Positions 12,371-25,193 of a stretch of 64,000 nucleotides of DNA are shown here, piece by piece. The first letter of the stretch is position 1. Each line of letters starts with the position of its first letter. Position numbers and translations under genes: made by a program. This DNA is from Caprimulgus europaeus (lineage: Eukaryota; Chordata; Aves; Caprimulgiformes; Caprimulgidae). The stretch spans positions 53,143,537-53,207,536 of the forward strand of contig OU015525.1 of assembly GCA_907165065.1 (NCBI GenBank), in the 5' to 3' direction. The notes under the pieces were generated by a model. It made no database searches and was not told the DNA's origin. It saw only the letters and a list, made by a program, of their open reading frames with translations.

Positions 12371-13470
12371 CTGGGAAATGCAGGCTGCAGCCCCTTGTTT
12401 GGTTGCTCCCACGCGATGCATGCTGTGACAGCCAGGCCTCTGCTCCGGGGCTGTCACTCTCGGGAGCCCCTTGGCTTCTGAGCCATGCCCCTACCCCTGC
12501 TCTTGCCATGGGGTTGAACGGCTGCAGCCTGTATGTCTGAGGGCTACCCCTTTCTTGGAGGTGCCCAGGGACATACACATAGGTGTGCAATGTAACAGGT
12601 ACCCAAAATCTTCCCTGGCTGGAGACTATGCTTATCAGAGCTCCTGAGCACTATAGATGGGGGATCCATCAGGGCAGGGCCTGGCAGCCAGTGCCCATCC
12701 CACCACCCCAGCCAGGAGCAGCTGGGGGATACCAGGGCAGCCCCAGCCATCGGGCACCTCCCTGGGGATGGGGACAGGCTGAGGCCAGGCAGGGATGCGA
12801 GTCAGGAGCTGGGGCCTGGGCCCAGCATGGGCAGGGCCATGCAGGGTGGGGTAGCTCAGGCCAGGTCTTGTGGGAGGCCCTCACACGAAGGCAGCTCCTG
12901 CAGGCCAGGGTGCGCCCTTGCCAGGGCCTCTCTGTCTCCTCACAGGAGCTCCTGACGGGCTGGCTGAGGCTGAGCAGTTCCCAGGCTGGCCTGGAGCCCA
13001 CACGCTGTGTCCCAAGGAGGAGTGAATGATGCACCCAGGGCCCTTTGCCATTTGCAAGGCAGATCTTGGCAGAGTACCCACCAAGAGCTGAAATCTGCCT
13101 GGGAAAACGTGTTTAAGGAGGCCTAGCTCTGGAGACGCTATCCGCAGCCCTGTCTATAGCAGAGGCAAAGAGAGAGCTGCTGCTGGCAGGAGCCATCCTT
13201 GGGCCTGCAGGTCACTGCTGGGACCTGCCTCATGCAGGCTGCAGTTTATTCAGGGGCCATCCAGAGGCAGGTCATTCAGGAACTGGGTTCTCCATGTTGA
13301 AACAAACAGTACTTACTTGCAGCAGAGACTGATGAGGGTGAATGTCTGGGAACTGCTGATTGTGAGACTGTTCACACCTGGGGTTGCTGTGGGTACAGCT
13401 GCATGCGATGTGGGCTCCCAGCCTCAGAGGCTCTGCTCTGCCTGAGCTCAGTAAAGAGGAAGGAGGAGAG
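12371..13470. other. Isolated GC-rich island in AT-rich surroundings
   Basis: About 1.1 kb that is clearly richer in G and C than its neighbours, with scattered CpG (for example cacgcgatgc, ctctcggg, gatgcgagtc, ctgacggg). Open frames of 121-148 codons exist on both strands, mostly Pro, Gly, Ala and Trp. They reflect lack of AT-rich stop codons rather than a recognisable protein. No TATA box, splice pattern or known exon is evident. The core (12666-12857) is repeated elsewhere in the window (see the two repeat entries). It may be a GC-rich transposon insertion plus flanks, or a fragment of a regulatory island. Confidence 0.6.
12666..12857 (+). repeat. Unclassified GC-rich interspersed repeat, copy 1
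   Basis: This segment aligns by eye, in the same orientation, with 33058-33262. Matching blocks in order are 'tcagg.cagg.cctg.cagccagtgcc', 'cccaccacc.cagccaggagcag', 'gggcagcccc.gccat', the identical 15-mer gggcacctccctggg, 'acaggctgaggc', and 'cccagcatgg'. Small gaps separate the blocks, so the copies have diverged. I do not recognise it as CR1 tail or as the LTR at 28178. An uncommon part of a longer element, such as an ERV or LINE 5' region, is possible. Orientation is arbitrary. Confidence 0.7.
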
Positions 13471-16400
13471 GCAGGGCTGGAGGGTGAATTAGATGCCTGA
13501 AATTAGATGCTGTGAAACCTCTTCTCATTTAATACCTACCTCAAAGGATATCTCAAAGTCCAGACTACCGTCACAAGAAAGGCAATAATAGTGTTAAACT
13601 CTTATGTACGCTCTCTGGTCTTTACATCTGCAAGAAAATGCTCCACACTGCTCACACCCTGCCTCCTATCTCCCCAGAGCAGCTGCTGCATAAAGCTCCT
13701 GGTACCAAGTGTATGCAGCACTGGATTCTTAGTCATCAGAGGGAATAAGGCTGACAGCAGAGGTTGATGCCTGCAGAGAGAAAATAGTTAGCAGCTGATG
13801 CTTCAAACAGTAGCTGCAGCATCCTCAGATTCACCAACTCCCACTCAAAGACCTTGCCCGAATCTGTTCAATGTACAGCAGGCAGGGCACATGTGTTCAT
13901 GGAGAAGCATACTCTACTAGACGGAGAAACAGCTGGCCATGGGTATGAGAAAGTCTTTACTCCACTGAGACCAATAAGGAAGGAGGTGAGAGCTCTGTGG
14001 GGGATAGAGAGGGAACAGAGTCCTTTCAATGTCAAAAATACCCATAAATCCTTTGAGGGGGAAGGGATGAAGTAGTGAGAAATGCTGCTTTTGAGAATGG
14101 GAGAGATTGAAGCACAGCTAAGTACTAATACAATGGAAACTGAGGAAAATCAAGGCCTGCCATCTGGTCATTCAAGAGGCGAGGAACCCAGGCTTACACT
14201 GGGGAGGAGGATCTGCACTGGAGCCAGACAGACTGAGCTGGGACCTTGTTACCAGGTTGCTGCATCTTTGGCTTTACTGCATGTGTACGGTAGGAGACTA
14301 TTGACATTGACTTTCATATCTATAGAACTTCAAAATCTCTTTCCAAAACATAATGTAACAAAATACACTGTGCTCTCTACAAGACTGTATTTGTGTTTTT
14401 GAGTATATATGTGTAAGTTTTCCTGTATTTATATGTTATATCAGTATATATACATAGAGGGAAAGAAAGAGGAAATACATGACATACGGGTAAAATATAG
14501 GGCTGTGTTCAAGAATTTGTACAGAATAGTAAAAAGGTTCAGAATAGAAAAGGGCAATATTTTTTAGTGACTAAAATACACCATTATAGTTTTAAAAGGC
14601 TCTTTAATATTGTGTTATTTGGCCATTACTTTCCAGAAGGGCATACATGATATATGACTGAATACCACAAGTGGTTTCTATGAAGGAAGTATTTTCTAGT
14701 TGTCAGAAGACAGGCAGTGTAGCTGAGAAGAGGATTTCATCACACTTTCTCTAGACTGCCTAGCTGGCAGCCTCTGCTCACCTCCCAGTGGCCCTCTGCT
14801 CTGCTGCTCTGGCAGTGTTTAATGTTCAGCCTGAGAGACAAAGGAGGATTGTCCTTTCAAAATGTACATACATCAGCACTCCCTGAAAGAGAAATACAGC
14901 AGGAAACACTGATTCCAAATTGCTGTTTAAAGTGCTAGCCTTCTGAAATGCAGACAAAACAGAAATAAAACAGAAGCTAAAAGCGGTGATTTTTGTTCAA
15001 ACAGAGAAAGGGCTCCCTTTTGGCATCTTTTCTAAGGCATTAATGGTACCCAAAGAGCAGCTGAAATGGGGTGAGAAGAAAATGGTGCTTCTGATGTAAA
15101 CAACTAGGCACTGGTAAAGCAATAACTACTCCTTTAGATACTGGTTTCTGCTGAACTGGAATTTGAGAGGTAAAAACTCATTCTTGGTGGTAAATCTGCT
15201 GGGCTAAATCTGAAAATAAAGGATCCAAGATCTCCAGGCAAAGCTTGCCAAGTCTAAAGAATCCATACTAAACATATGTCAGCTGGAGGCTGATACACGA
15301 GCTGCTGCATATATACTGCACAGAATTACGCCAGCCCCTTATGCAAGGCCCTCAATACAGGACACTGAGGTTTTGCATCTGAGACATGGGTCTGGATCTG
15401 CTCCGCTGTGGGGAGAATGGTTATTGCAGACTAGATGGGCAATACTGAGGTGTTATGTGTGATGTGTTTGCTTATTAGGGTTTTTTCTCCTACCTAGCCT
15501 GTCAGTAATCAGAGACCAGAACCTGCATGAGACAGTTTCCGGACTACGATTGCTTAATGTATTTGATAGAACTGAATTTACACACTGAAGACAAGTGAGC
15601 TGTGCTGGTTGAGGATCTGGTCCATTTTTCAATGGACCAGAGTGCAGTGAGACTCTGGAAATCTTTGGGGTACCTGAAATCAGTGAGGTAAAGCAGAATA
15701 GCTCCTATATTTGTCTGTTGCCCATGCTTGGAGTCCTTTATAAAGTTCATACTCTGATATGTTTCTAGATTCAACATTGTTTCTCCAAAATAGGTAGCAT
15801 GGAAGAAATATTATTTAATGCACACATCAAAAAGATAGAAGTCAATTAGCATCATCCTTAGAAGATTCTCCACATATATTAATTCTGCTTGCTGGAGCAG
15901 GGAAAGGTGCTAGATCATTACTCTTTAGGTTAAAAATCAATCCCCCTCCAGCTGTCTGCTCTTCAGATGTTCTTTTATTACACTCCTAGAGTGATAATAG
16001 GTATAGATGATACCCCAAATGCCCAAACTTTCTCTGGGCTTAGTGTCAAGATTTAATGCATTAAAAATGAGGAAAGATATACCTTATCTTTACTACAAAA
16101 AGCTTTGTTGGGGATACAATATGATGTCCAATTGTAGCAGAGATGTATCCAGGGCTGCCATCTGCTACACCAAGCCTATGTCTTTCTGACGCTAGTCCAA
16201 TGCCAATTAAATCTAGCATAGAGAAAGCAGAGGTGTAGTGTCCAAAACAATCAAGAGAACATGAAGATTACAGAAGGAAGTTCATGCTTCATTTATATGT
16301 CAGTAAGGATCTATCCACTAGCAAAAGGCCTAAAAGAAAGAGCAGAAGAAGAAATCTAGAAAAAATTACAGTGACTGCATGGAAACAAAAGTGTTACTGC

Positions 16401-17004
16401 ATTGGTATTCCTGAAGCACTTCAGTCTTCCCTTTTGTTTAGACTAAGCAATAACCACCTTATCTCACAGCACTGGTATGAGCAAAGGTTGACTTTTTAAT
16501 GGTGCTATCTTTAACTTATTCAAACAATATTCAAACATACACCTGTATATTCAGAAAAGATGGATGTGAAAAAGAAACTGTTTTCAGAGAAGCCCAAAAG
16601 GTAGAGATGCAGCTGCTTATGCTGCAGTGCTAAGCATCTGATCAACTCGGGAACCACAGTGCCCTGGATGATGTCAGGTACGGCCTCGGGCGTGTGTTCT
16701 GGGCATCATTAGTACCACTTTCTTCTCCCCCATAGCGCAGGATAATCAGCAGTAGGCCGCTCACTGAAGGATGGAAAGACAACCACAGGTGGTTCTCTGT
16801 GACAGCTAAGGGCAGAGCATAAGAACAAAAGAGAGGCTATATTGTTCACACCATGCACAGGATACTTCCTTTTCTAGCTTCAGCTGCTCAGATCACTGCA
16901 GGTCATTTGCTGAGGTCTTTGTGGTGTTGTGTAGGCAGACACCAGACAAATCCTATCTGTGCAGTGCTTTCCTGATTTCTTTTTAAACCCATGTACATTT
17001 TTTC
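13471..17004. other. Non-coding stretch, nothing recognised
   Basis: AT-rich DNA with several chance open frames (up to 106 codons at 14082-14402) but no gene, RNA or known repeat I can support. A (TATA/TGTA)-rich patch lies at about 14403-14455. Confidence 0.5.
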
Positions 17005-18105
17005 ACAGCCAAAATAGCAAGGCATTCCACATGTGTGCTATCTACTTGCATGAAGAACCTTCTCCTCCTTTTGCTGGTTTTGAACCCAGCCCTTGCTCCT
17101 TTGTCCTTAGTTCTTGTATTGGAAGAGGCAGTAAGCAATTGGTCCCTGCCTACCTTCGTTATGGTGCTAAGGATTTTGTGGACCTTCACTATATGCCTCT
17201 AAGATGCCTCTTTTCCAAAATGAAGAGTCCCAGACAACTCAGTTATTCCTCTTATTGAAGCTCTTCATGCTTTTCATTATCCTTGTTGATCTTCTATGAA
17301 CCTTGTATGTCTCTCTGCAGGTAAGGAGAGCAGGACTGAACACAATATTCAAGGCATAGGCAAAACATGGATTTATACTGCAGCGTGATGTTTTCTCTTT
17401 TGTTCTCTATTCTCTTCCTGGTAAATCCTAATATTTATTTTGCTCTTTCAACTGCTGTAGAACACTAACCTGATGTTTTGTATGGACCTCTATATCATAA
17501 CATGAAGATCTTGTTCCCAAATGGTAATTGGCTCATAATTTTTTGTGTGAAGCTAATGTTGGCTTTCCCCGTGTGCATCACTTTAGATTTACCTACACTG
17601 AATTTCATCTACCAATTTATTGTCCAGTCACTTGACCCCTTAAGGTAAAAAAAAAAAAAAATTACCACGGTAGTTCTTGTTCTTAGTGCCTTGGATAGCT
17701 GTGTATCATCTACAAATCTTGTTATCTCCCTGCTCATCCTCTTCTTGAGGTGATAAAATTTGAGTATATTAAACAGCACAAGTTCCAGCAGAAATCCATG
17801 CAGAATTTGCCTACCGAGTGCACTGAAAAATGACCGTTACTCCTATATTTTGTTTTGAGTTTTATATGCAGTTTAATTTTCTATGAAATTTCTTTGTCTT
17901 TGATAAAATAGTTTTTAAGAAACCTCTTGGAAATCCAGATACATCAACTAAATCACTTTCACCTACATACTTGATGACCTCCTTCTTGTGCCTTAAAGAA
18001 GTTGTGTTGACTGCTCTCAAATTAGGCACTCCCCGTGGATAGCAGGGCTCTGATGAAATCTTTTCCCTCCTAATGTGTGGCTGATGCTGTGCTTCTGTAA
18101 GTGAC
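17005..18105 (-). mobile_element. Ancient CR1/L3-type LINE remnant
   Basis: Read on the minus strand, this 1.1 kb follows the layout of old vertebrate CR1/L3 ORF2 sequences. Near 17940-18010 is the segment 'gaaatccagatacatcaactaaatca' (antisense), followed by 'gaagttgtgttgactg'. Near 17697-17760 is 'tgtgtatcatctacaaatcttgttatctccctgctcatcc'. Near 17280-17450 is 'gcaggtaaggagagcaggactgaacacaatattcaagg' and 'cctggtaaatcctaatatttattttgctc'. At 17030-17220 is the antisense 3' region including 'tgtccttagttcttgtattgg' and 'ctcttttccaaaatgaagagtccc'. The frames are broken throughout, and an A15 run interrupts it at 17647-17661. Divergence is much greater than in the other CR1 copies here. Confidence 0.75.
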
Positions 18106-21100
18106 TCATTTTTGACAGGCAATTATTTTAGCCAGGTTCCCATATCCAGACCTCTACAATAGCTCAAGAATAAGCATTCATCAGTTTCTGGAAGCTGGTG
18201 ATGGCAATCTCTTGTGGATAGTTGTCGTGTCAAATCCACCAATAAATACATTTGTTGTGAAGGTCTGTGAGATGTAGTCCAGCTGATTTACCACGATGAC
18301 CACCCACAATATCCAGAGCACTGTGTGCGTGGTGTGTTCAGAAAGAGTGAATGGTACCAGAGGCAGGATGTCCATTCACAGGGATTGGGATACATGTTTA
18401 TATGTATTCATACACTGCAGAAGACCCAGGACTGTTATAATTCTAAGGGAGGCCACATCAGTGCCTCACAAATCCTCAGGGCAGCTAATGCACAACACTG
18501 TCAGCCTCACTGGCACGGTATGCATCACCTGAAGCTCTGGCATATATCTCCTAGCACAAGCAGCACCCTGTTTGCCCCACAGGATATCAGCTTCCACAGT
18601 GTGAAGGCACGCACCTGCATGCATCTTTGCAACAGCAAATTGCCAACTGCTAACATGGTGCTCCAGTACCTGATACTGATGATGAACTCTTTGTCTGCAT
18701 CAGTTCTCAGTTTTTACAGTAACTACTGAGTCTACTTTCAGGGCAAGTCTAAGGTCATTGGGGCTGCTGGTGGGGTGGTTTTCATGCTGGCACAGAAAGC
18801 ATCATCAGGATTAGCACATCTCAGTCCTTGTGGGAAGCTGTTCCACCTTCACTAAAGAGCAAGCAGCTCTGTGATATTCCCCAGTTTGGACTCTGTCGTT
18901 AACCAGGAAAGACCATGTGTTCTCCTATTTGAAGGTATGCTGGCATGGTATATAGAACTGTAAGGCACAAATCACCTGTGCTCCTGCCTGGCTCAAGCAG
19001 TATAGTCTCCTCTCTCTCACCCCTTCCAAACACCTACCAGGTGTTGGAAGTTTAATCTTGGAGTATTTTTTTCACCATTAGAAGACTGAAAAACAGGAAT
19101 AAATATTTGCATATAAAATAAGCTGCCTTACTGTGGATGGTGCATGTTAATCAGACTCCATATATTTCCATTTACATGTACAAGAGTGAGGGCATAGGCA
19201 CAGGCTGACCACAGAGAGCTGACACATAGGCTGCATCTTCCTTAGAGGGATCAACTAGAATCTCTCCACATCTCTCTGGATGAAACCATGTGAGATTTCC
19301 TGCTGTGCCACAGACTGGGCATGTTCATTAGGGAAAGAAGGCATACAGGCAAAATTCAAGCATCTATAAACAAAAAATGCTCATTCAGCACCTGCAGGTG
19401 TGTGGAGGAGCATGGACTAAAAATTAGTGTTAGACTTATTTTAGAAGGAGGAGAGACTTAGCTGCTGGTAACCTTGGGGATGGTGACTTAAGAGTCTGTG
19501 TGGAAAACTCAGTCCAGCTGCTGGACGATGACTTTTGACAAACCCCTGTCCCTAGCCTTCTTTGAAACGCCAGTGAAATGCTTCCAATTGACTTCTTACT
19601 ACTTCTCATTTTAACAGAGTTGCTGCTATGGTTGTGGATAGTAGCAGGCACTGCTGATCCCATACCTTATCTAAAGTGAAAGGAAGTCCTAGCTGGATCA
19701 TTGTGATAGGTATTTAGTTACTGGTCTTTGCAGTGGAGGCTTATGGTGGTGTGGTGTGGCCCCTCCTGATAACTGATGGAAATCCCTTTGTGGGATAAAA
19801 CAGATGGGTCATTTCAAAAACTCGAGAGAGAAGCAAGCAGGACTCTGAGGGGGGAAAAAAAGCAAAAGAAGCACACAGGTGCTGGTATTGAAACACTTTT
19901 GCTAAATCTAAGTAAGACCTACCATGTGGGTGTAGGAAGCTTCCTTTGGGGTGGGAATGTCTGTTGTGAAAAGGGACGTAGGGGATGTGTTGCTGGAAGG
20001 GGGATGTAGGTATGTGATATGAAGCTGCTTCAGAGGAGACTCTCCTAATTAAGAGTCATTTGGACTAGATGTGGAGGTAGCTAGTGATCTCCTTTGTGAT
20101 GTTACATGTAGACCTATTGCTTCTATCCGTACCAGTTGCATTGCTCTCTGGACACCTCAGGGATGTCTTGAAGGAGTAAGCTGTGTGGAGGGACAGAGAG
20201 GTGGGATGGGAGAAATTTAACAGGACAAGATAACTATAAGCTAAAAGACCCAACAGGCAGCCTTTGGCTCTGTCTTATACTAGGTGTGTTGGGATAAGGA
20301 GGTTTTGGGGGCAATGAGAGAGAAGGCAGTAGTTTAAAATTATGTTTATGCCTATAGTCAGAAGCTTATGATGTCCTCAGGGAGCTACCTCTGATCTCTA
20401 AAATTTTACAGTGAAATAATAGAAAATTTAAAAGAAATTATTCTAAGAAGATGTGCCTCTCCATGGTTATTGTTTTTTTTCAATGTAATCTGAATCCTCC
20501 TGCTGTGTGTAAATACTCCTGGCTGAGTCTCAGTCTTCAGTGAAAATCATCTTCATGGCTTCATATTTGTAGGTGTCAGACTTGCCATCTCATTTCCAGG
20601 CTGGACAGTTCTTGCGCATAGCAGAAATTACAACTGTAACGAAGAAAGAGGGGAATTAAGAAACAATGAGGATATGTGCTTTATTTATGACATATGAAAT
20701 AAAATAAAACCTTTCACACTTTTCTAAGCACACACAAATCTCACTTCAATTATTTTTGAAGCACTGAATTATTCTGTCTTTTACAGTATGTAAGTGAAAA
20801 CTCCTCACAGTCCAGATGGAAAAACATCTGAGCTTTGCTCTATTTTGCTGATAAAAACTTTGAGAACATATTTATGAATACTACTTTTACTACTCAATAA
20901 GCTGACGGTTTTCTCACAAACATGAAATAATTTTCTGGTAGATCTTCTGCTGTAACTTTTCACAATGATGAATTAAATCTTAAAATTGTTCATCAAAGAA
21001 CATGTGCATTTACATTTGTGGGCCTAAATTGTTCTTGGTGCATGGTCACTTGAATCTCTCAAGAGTATAACATTTTTGCTTAGTTAACATAGGTGACCCA

Positions 21101-21763
21101 CCTGGAAGGAAAAAATGTGGCATATTCCTGAGGTTCAAATGATTATCAAAATGTATCACAAACACATGCAAATATTCAGGTCTTGTACGCTTATGCTCTT
21201 GTATATAAAACCAACTGAAGAGTTTTTTAGTGCTGGATCAGTTTGAATGTGTTTCACCATCCCAATGGCCCCATATTCTGGAACATAGCTATTCCCAGCT
21301 CATGTCTACCTTATAGTATATTACAGAACTCTTTCTGAAGCTGGAATTAATTTCCTAAATGTAGGTGATTTGAGTAATAAATACACCTATGTGTCTGTTC
21401 TCCCAATACAAATCTTGTAATATAGACAATCTAATTACAGAGACCTTTTTAACCACTGAGTTGTAAATTTTGGATTTAAAGCTGAATACATTTCACTGAC
21501 TATGGCAGCTTAGACACCTAACTGAACTTAGTTAACACCTGAATTTAGATGAGTACAGTCTTCAGTTGAATGGTCCTCTTAATATTTTCTAATATTTTAT
21601 CTTCCACACCTAATTGTCAACTCAGACCCTTCTTATTTCTTTTATTTCCTTGATTTTCAGATTTTATGAGAAGTCTTCTTTAGGTTTGTTTTTTTCTGAA
21701 TATAATACTGGGTGATCTCAAACATGTTTCCTGTAGCAGTCTAGAGATCAGGTCTACATAGAC
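18106..21763. other. Non-coding stretch, nothing firm
   Basis: The first 800 bp are less AT-rich and hold a 134-codon plus-strand frame (18325-18729) and a hydrophobic minus-strand frame (18181-18375). Neither shows a domain I can name, and both neighbouring frames are interrupted. The remainder is ordinary AT-rich DNA with no recognised element. Confidence 0.45.
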
Positions 21764-21945
21764 TTCCTCATATGGCTTCCCCTCTAAGCCCTTCACCAAT
21801 TTTGTGGCCCTCCTCTGGACACTCTCTAGTAGCTTTATATCTTTTTTATACTGTGGTGCCCAAAACTGCACACAGTACTCCAAGTGAGGCTGCACCAGTG
21901 CAGAGTAGAGCAGGACAATCACCTGCCTCAACCAGCTAGCCTTAT
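21764..21945 (-). mobile_element. CR1 LINE internal fragment
   Basis: Antisense CR1 ORF2. On the minus strand it encodes '[19 protein letters not shown]', '[19 protein letters not shown]' and 'GLEGKPYEE' in one open frame (part of 21680-21979). These are the same protein blocks as in the 6278, 29890 and 54075 copies. Both ends are missing: the 3' UTR and tail that should follow at lower coordinates are absent. It is therefore an internal fragment, probably cut by deletion after insertion. Confidence 0.92.
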
Positions 21946-24900
21946 TAAGATGGACTGGATTATAAGCAGAAACATACATTAGCTTGGGTTTCTTGAGAAA
22001 TATGTATTTTAGTTAAGATAAGTCTTGCTGTAGGAAATTGTGGATAATAAATACTTTTCCAGTTATCTTCTGGATACTTCCAATGCATGACTGTGTCCAT
22101 ACAAGTAGTTGCTGGCAGCTTTGTGTATTTAAGCATTTTAAGAGCATTTGTTTTGTACAGATTGGAATATAAACAAAAGGCAGTCAAAATGAAATGTCAA
22201 CAAACATTTTCCCAAACACGACCCCAGGGCATGATATTGTAGGAAAACCCATGTACTTTACTGCATGCCAGACCCTCATGTCTTGTGTCTCACTCCCTCC
22301 TCTCTAATTGCCTCTTACTTCTGAAATTCTTGCTTGACATTGACACTGGATTAAGCAAGGCTTCTCCAAATATACTCAGAAGTTATTGCATCTATGAGTT
22401 CTTTAGTTATTGCTGTGATTATGAAGAAAGTGATCCTGGATTTTTATAACGGAGTTTTCCTCACTTTATCTTAATTTTATTTTCCTATAATATTCCATTA
22501 TCAGCTTCCTCCTTGCTACATGCCATATGGCATGACGACACTGTGTAATGGCACATAGCACAGTGATATACAAGTTTGTATAGAACAGACTCCATAGTAT
22601 TGTGCCATGAGAGGATGCCGTTCCCAAGAACAGTGTGAATGTAGTTGGGATGAGGTCCTGCCAAAATGAATAATGTAGGTAGAGGCCTCACATAGGAGCT
22701 CAGATGTGGAGCTCAAGCTTGACTTGATTTGATATAGGTTTCACAGTGTTTTCAGCCTCTCTGCGTGTCACTCTGTGTATATGCCCACAACTAGATTCTC
22801 TTCTACTTCTCTTGTCTTTATATGCCTTTGTCTCCTTGCTGGATCCACCAATAACTCACATTGCTAATTCTTCACATGCATGGGCTTTGCTTGCTTGGTT
22901 TGCTGGTGTGGTTGTAGACTCACAGCTGAGATGCCTAAACTCCTTAGCTGGGTATTTGCCATGTGTTCTCCAGTCCCTATAGTGAGAGTTGAACGTCATT
23001 GATTCCTAGTGCACAGCGACTAGGGAGCAATAACTACCAAATGCTTTAGCTGCCATGCTGAATCTTATCAGGGGCTTTGAACAGCTCTGAAATAAAAGGA
23101 AGGATCTCTAAACATAGGATCAACATACTATGGTTTGCTTTCATCTATTTGGTAAAATCAACCTTTTAAGAGTTTCCCTGGAAAACTTTAGATGTGGTGA
23201 ATAGTTATATAATTGGAGGTAGACTGTTCAGACTGGGAAAAGCTATTGGAACAGCTATTGGAATCATATGATGTGAGCAGATTAAAACTGTGGGAAACAA
23301 AGGTTACTCATCTGATTGGTGTACATAAGTAAGTGAAGAAGTACATAAGCTAATGGAGATGTCCACTGTGCATGAGGGACCCTGCTCCCAAGGGTCTCTA
23401 AGCCAAGATTTCCCTTTCCTGTGGGTAGTTCATATGGTATGTGCAGAATTCAAGCACTACCCTAGCCTCACATGTTAAACAATTGCATATGTAAATATAT
23501 ATTCAGAGAGGAAAAACTTGGAAACTAAAATACAGTTTGTGTCTGTGTTTGTAACAGATGAAGTAGAGCTAATCCTTGGGAAACAGGCCGTTCTGACCTC
23601 TTTGCTTTTCAAAGCAGGAAATTGTGGATATTCATTTAGATGCAGAAGGGAAAAATGTCTAGGATTTAATCTTTTAAAATACACATACATAGAGATATTT
23701 GAAGTAATGCATTTATCACGCCATTTAAAGAATTTTGGTATGGGTACAGAAATTACTTGTTTCTCATAGTAAGAGGGAATTTGCTACCTATGAAAAACAA
23801 CAGATACTTAGACCAGAGCAGGACAGCTAAAACATATCACTTGTGGAAACTTGTTTCCTTGGAAATATTGCAAATATTTTTCCAAGTGTCTACTTTAGAA
23901 ATCAGTTCCATTGGAAAATGACAATATGAGTTAATGACTAATATATCTAGATAGTGGAGAAAAAAGGGAATTCCCTGACTCAGATTATCTGTTCTATTAA
24001 TTTCTGTTTCTGGATTGCATAAGGAAAACATAAAATTAAATTTGTTACTTGGATGAAATATTTTGTGTTCAAACTGTAGTATTTGTAAACAATGTAAAAA
24101 GAGGATTCACTGTAGGTACTTAGAATATTTTAATACTATTGTTATGTCACATTTCTAGGGCTAGCTAAAAGAAGAAAAATAGGTTTTGCCTTTTTTTTTT
24201 TTTCTTTTTAACTTCTGCCTGCCAAAGTCATAGGGTACAATTCAATCCACTAAAGGCAATGGAAAAAACTCCTGTTCGTATTTGCCCTTTGATAAATTGT
24301 ATTTTGCTAAATCTACACCAGATTTATCTTTGCAATTAACACCAAAAACACTGTAAATTTAAGACTTGCATTTCTAAAAATGAGAAAATTAATTGTTGTT
24401 ACGTAATGAATATGCTGAATTATAAACACTCTCAATCATGGTAGATGTAAACACACAGGCAGAATTGATGTTTCAAGTGTCTTTCTCCTTGTGTGAAACT
24501 GCTTTAATCACGTTTAAAATTACATTAATATATTTTTCATACGTTCCATAAACTTGTAAGTATGATGAAGAGATGACAATCAAGCTTATTAATTTTGGGT
24601 ATTAATATCCACAGTGACATGAAGACTACAAGAGTGTCATCAGTTAAAATGTAACTTTTGGGGGAATTTATTGACTGGTAATAACACAGAAAAATTGATG
24701 TATTTTGCTTAATAAAAGTAAAAAAAAAAAAAGTATTTGAATCTCAGAAGCAGATTACCCTTTTCAGCAGTGCACTGGAATTACATCCCAAATCTTTGAC
24801 TTTAGTTGGTGGAGAAAAGAGTTGTCAGGGAAGGCAATATCCCATAAGAAATTACTGTATTCTGCAGTGATAAATCAATGAACTTGAAAGAGTAGGGGGA

Positions 24901-25071
24901 AATAGAAGTTGAGAGTTGACATATAATGTAAATACATCCCATAACTTTGTAAGATTGGATACTCTAAATATAAGACTAAAAGTTAGCTGCATTTAATGAG
25001 CTGGCTGCTTTTAATGCTTTTATGACAGAAAGATTTTGCTGCCCTTAAAGGAGTGTGAGGGAATAATAGAA
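21946..25071. other. Non-coding stretch, nothing recognised
   Basis: AT-rich DNA with homopolymer runs (T13 at 24191-24203, A12 near 24720) and short direct repeats such as gctattggaa(ca) near 23243-23264. No supported gene or element. Confidence 0.5.
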
Positions 25072-25193
25072 AATCATAGAATCAAAGAATGGTTTGGGTT
25101 GGATCATCAAGTTCCAACCCCCCTGCCATAAACAGGGACAACTTCCACTAGACCAGGTTGCTCAAAGCCTCATCCAACCTGGCCTTGAACATA
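25072..25193 (-). mobile_element. CR1 LINE 3'-tail fragment
   Basis: The plus strand reads 'aatcatagaatcaaagaatgg', 'tttgggttggatcatcaag', 'ttccaaccccc', 'ctgccat..acagggacaac', 'ccaggttgctcaaagcc', 'tccaacctggccttgaaca'. This is the reverse complement of the terminal 120 bp of CR1. It shares these blocks with the 29890 copy and carries a short deletion in the 'ggaaggcacctt' segment, so the two look like members of one subfamily. Confidence 0.95.

Noticed and set aside
12583-13034. Open frames of 121-148 codons on both strands
   Set aside because: They overlap each other in a GC-rich island, are Pro/Gly/Trp-rich, and have no domain or start context. Few stops are expected at this composition.
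18181-18375. Hydrophobic minus-strand frame resembling a membrane segment
   Set aside because: One segment only. Neighbouring sequence in the same frame is stop-rich and no receptor motif is present.
22485-22691. Minus-strand frame with 'VLGNGIL' recalling an olfactory receptor start
   Set aside because: The following residues do not keep the receptor pattern, and no other transmembrane motifs (MAYDRY, PMLNP) are seen nearby.
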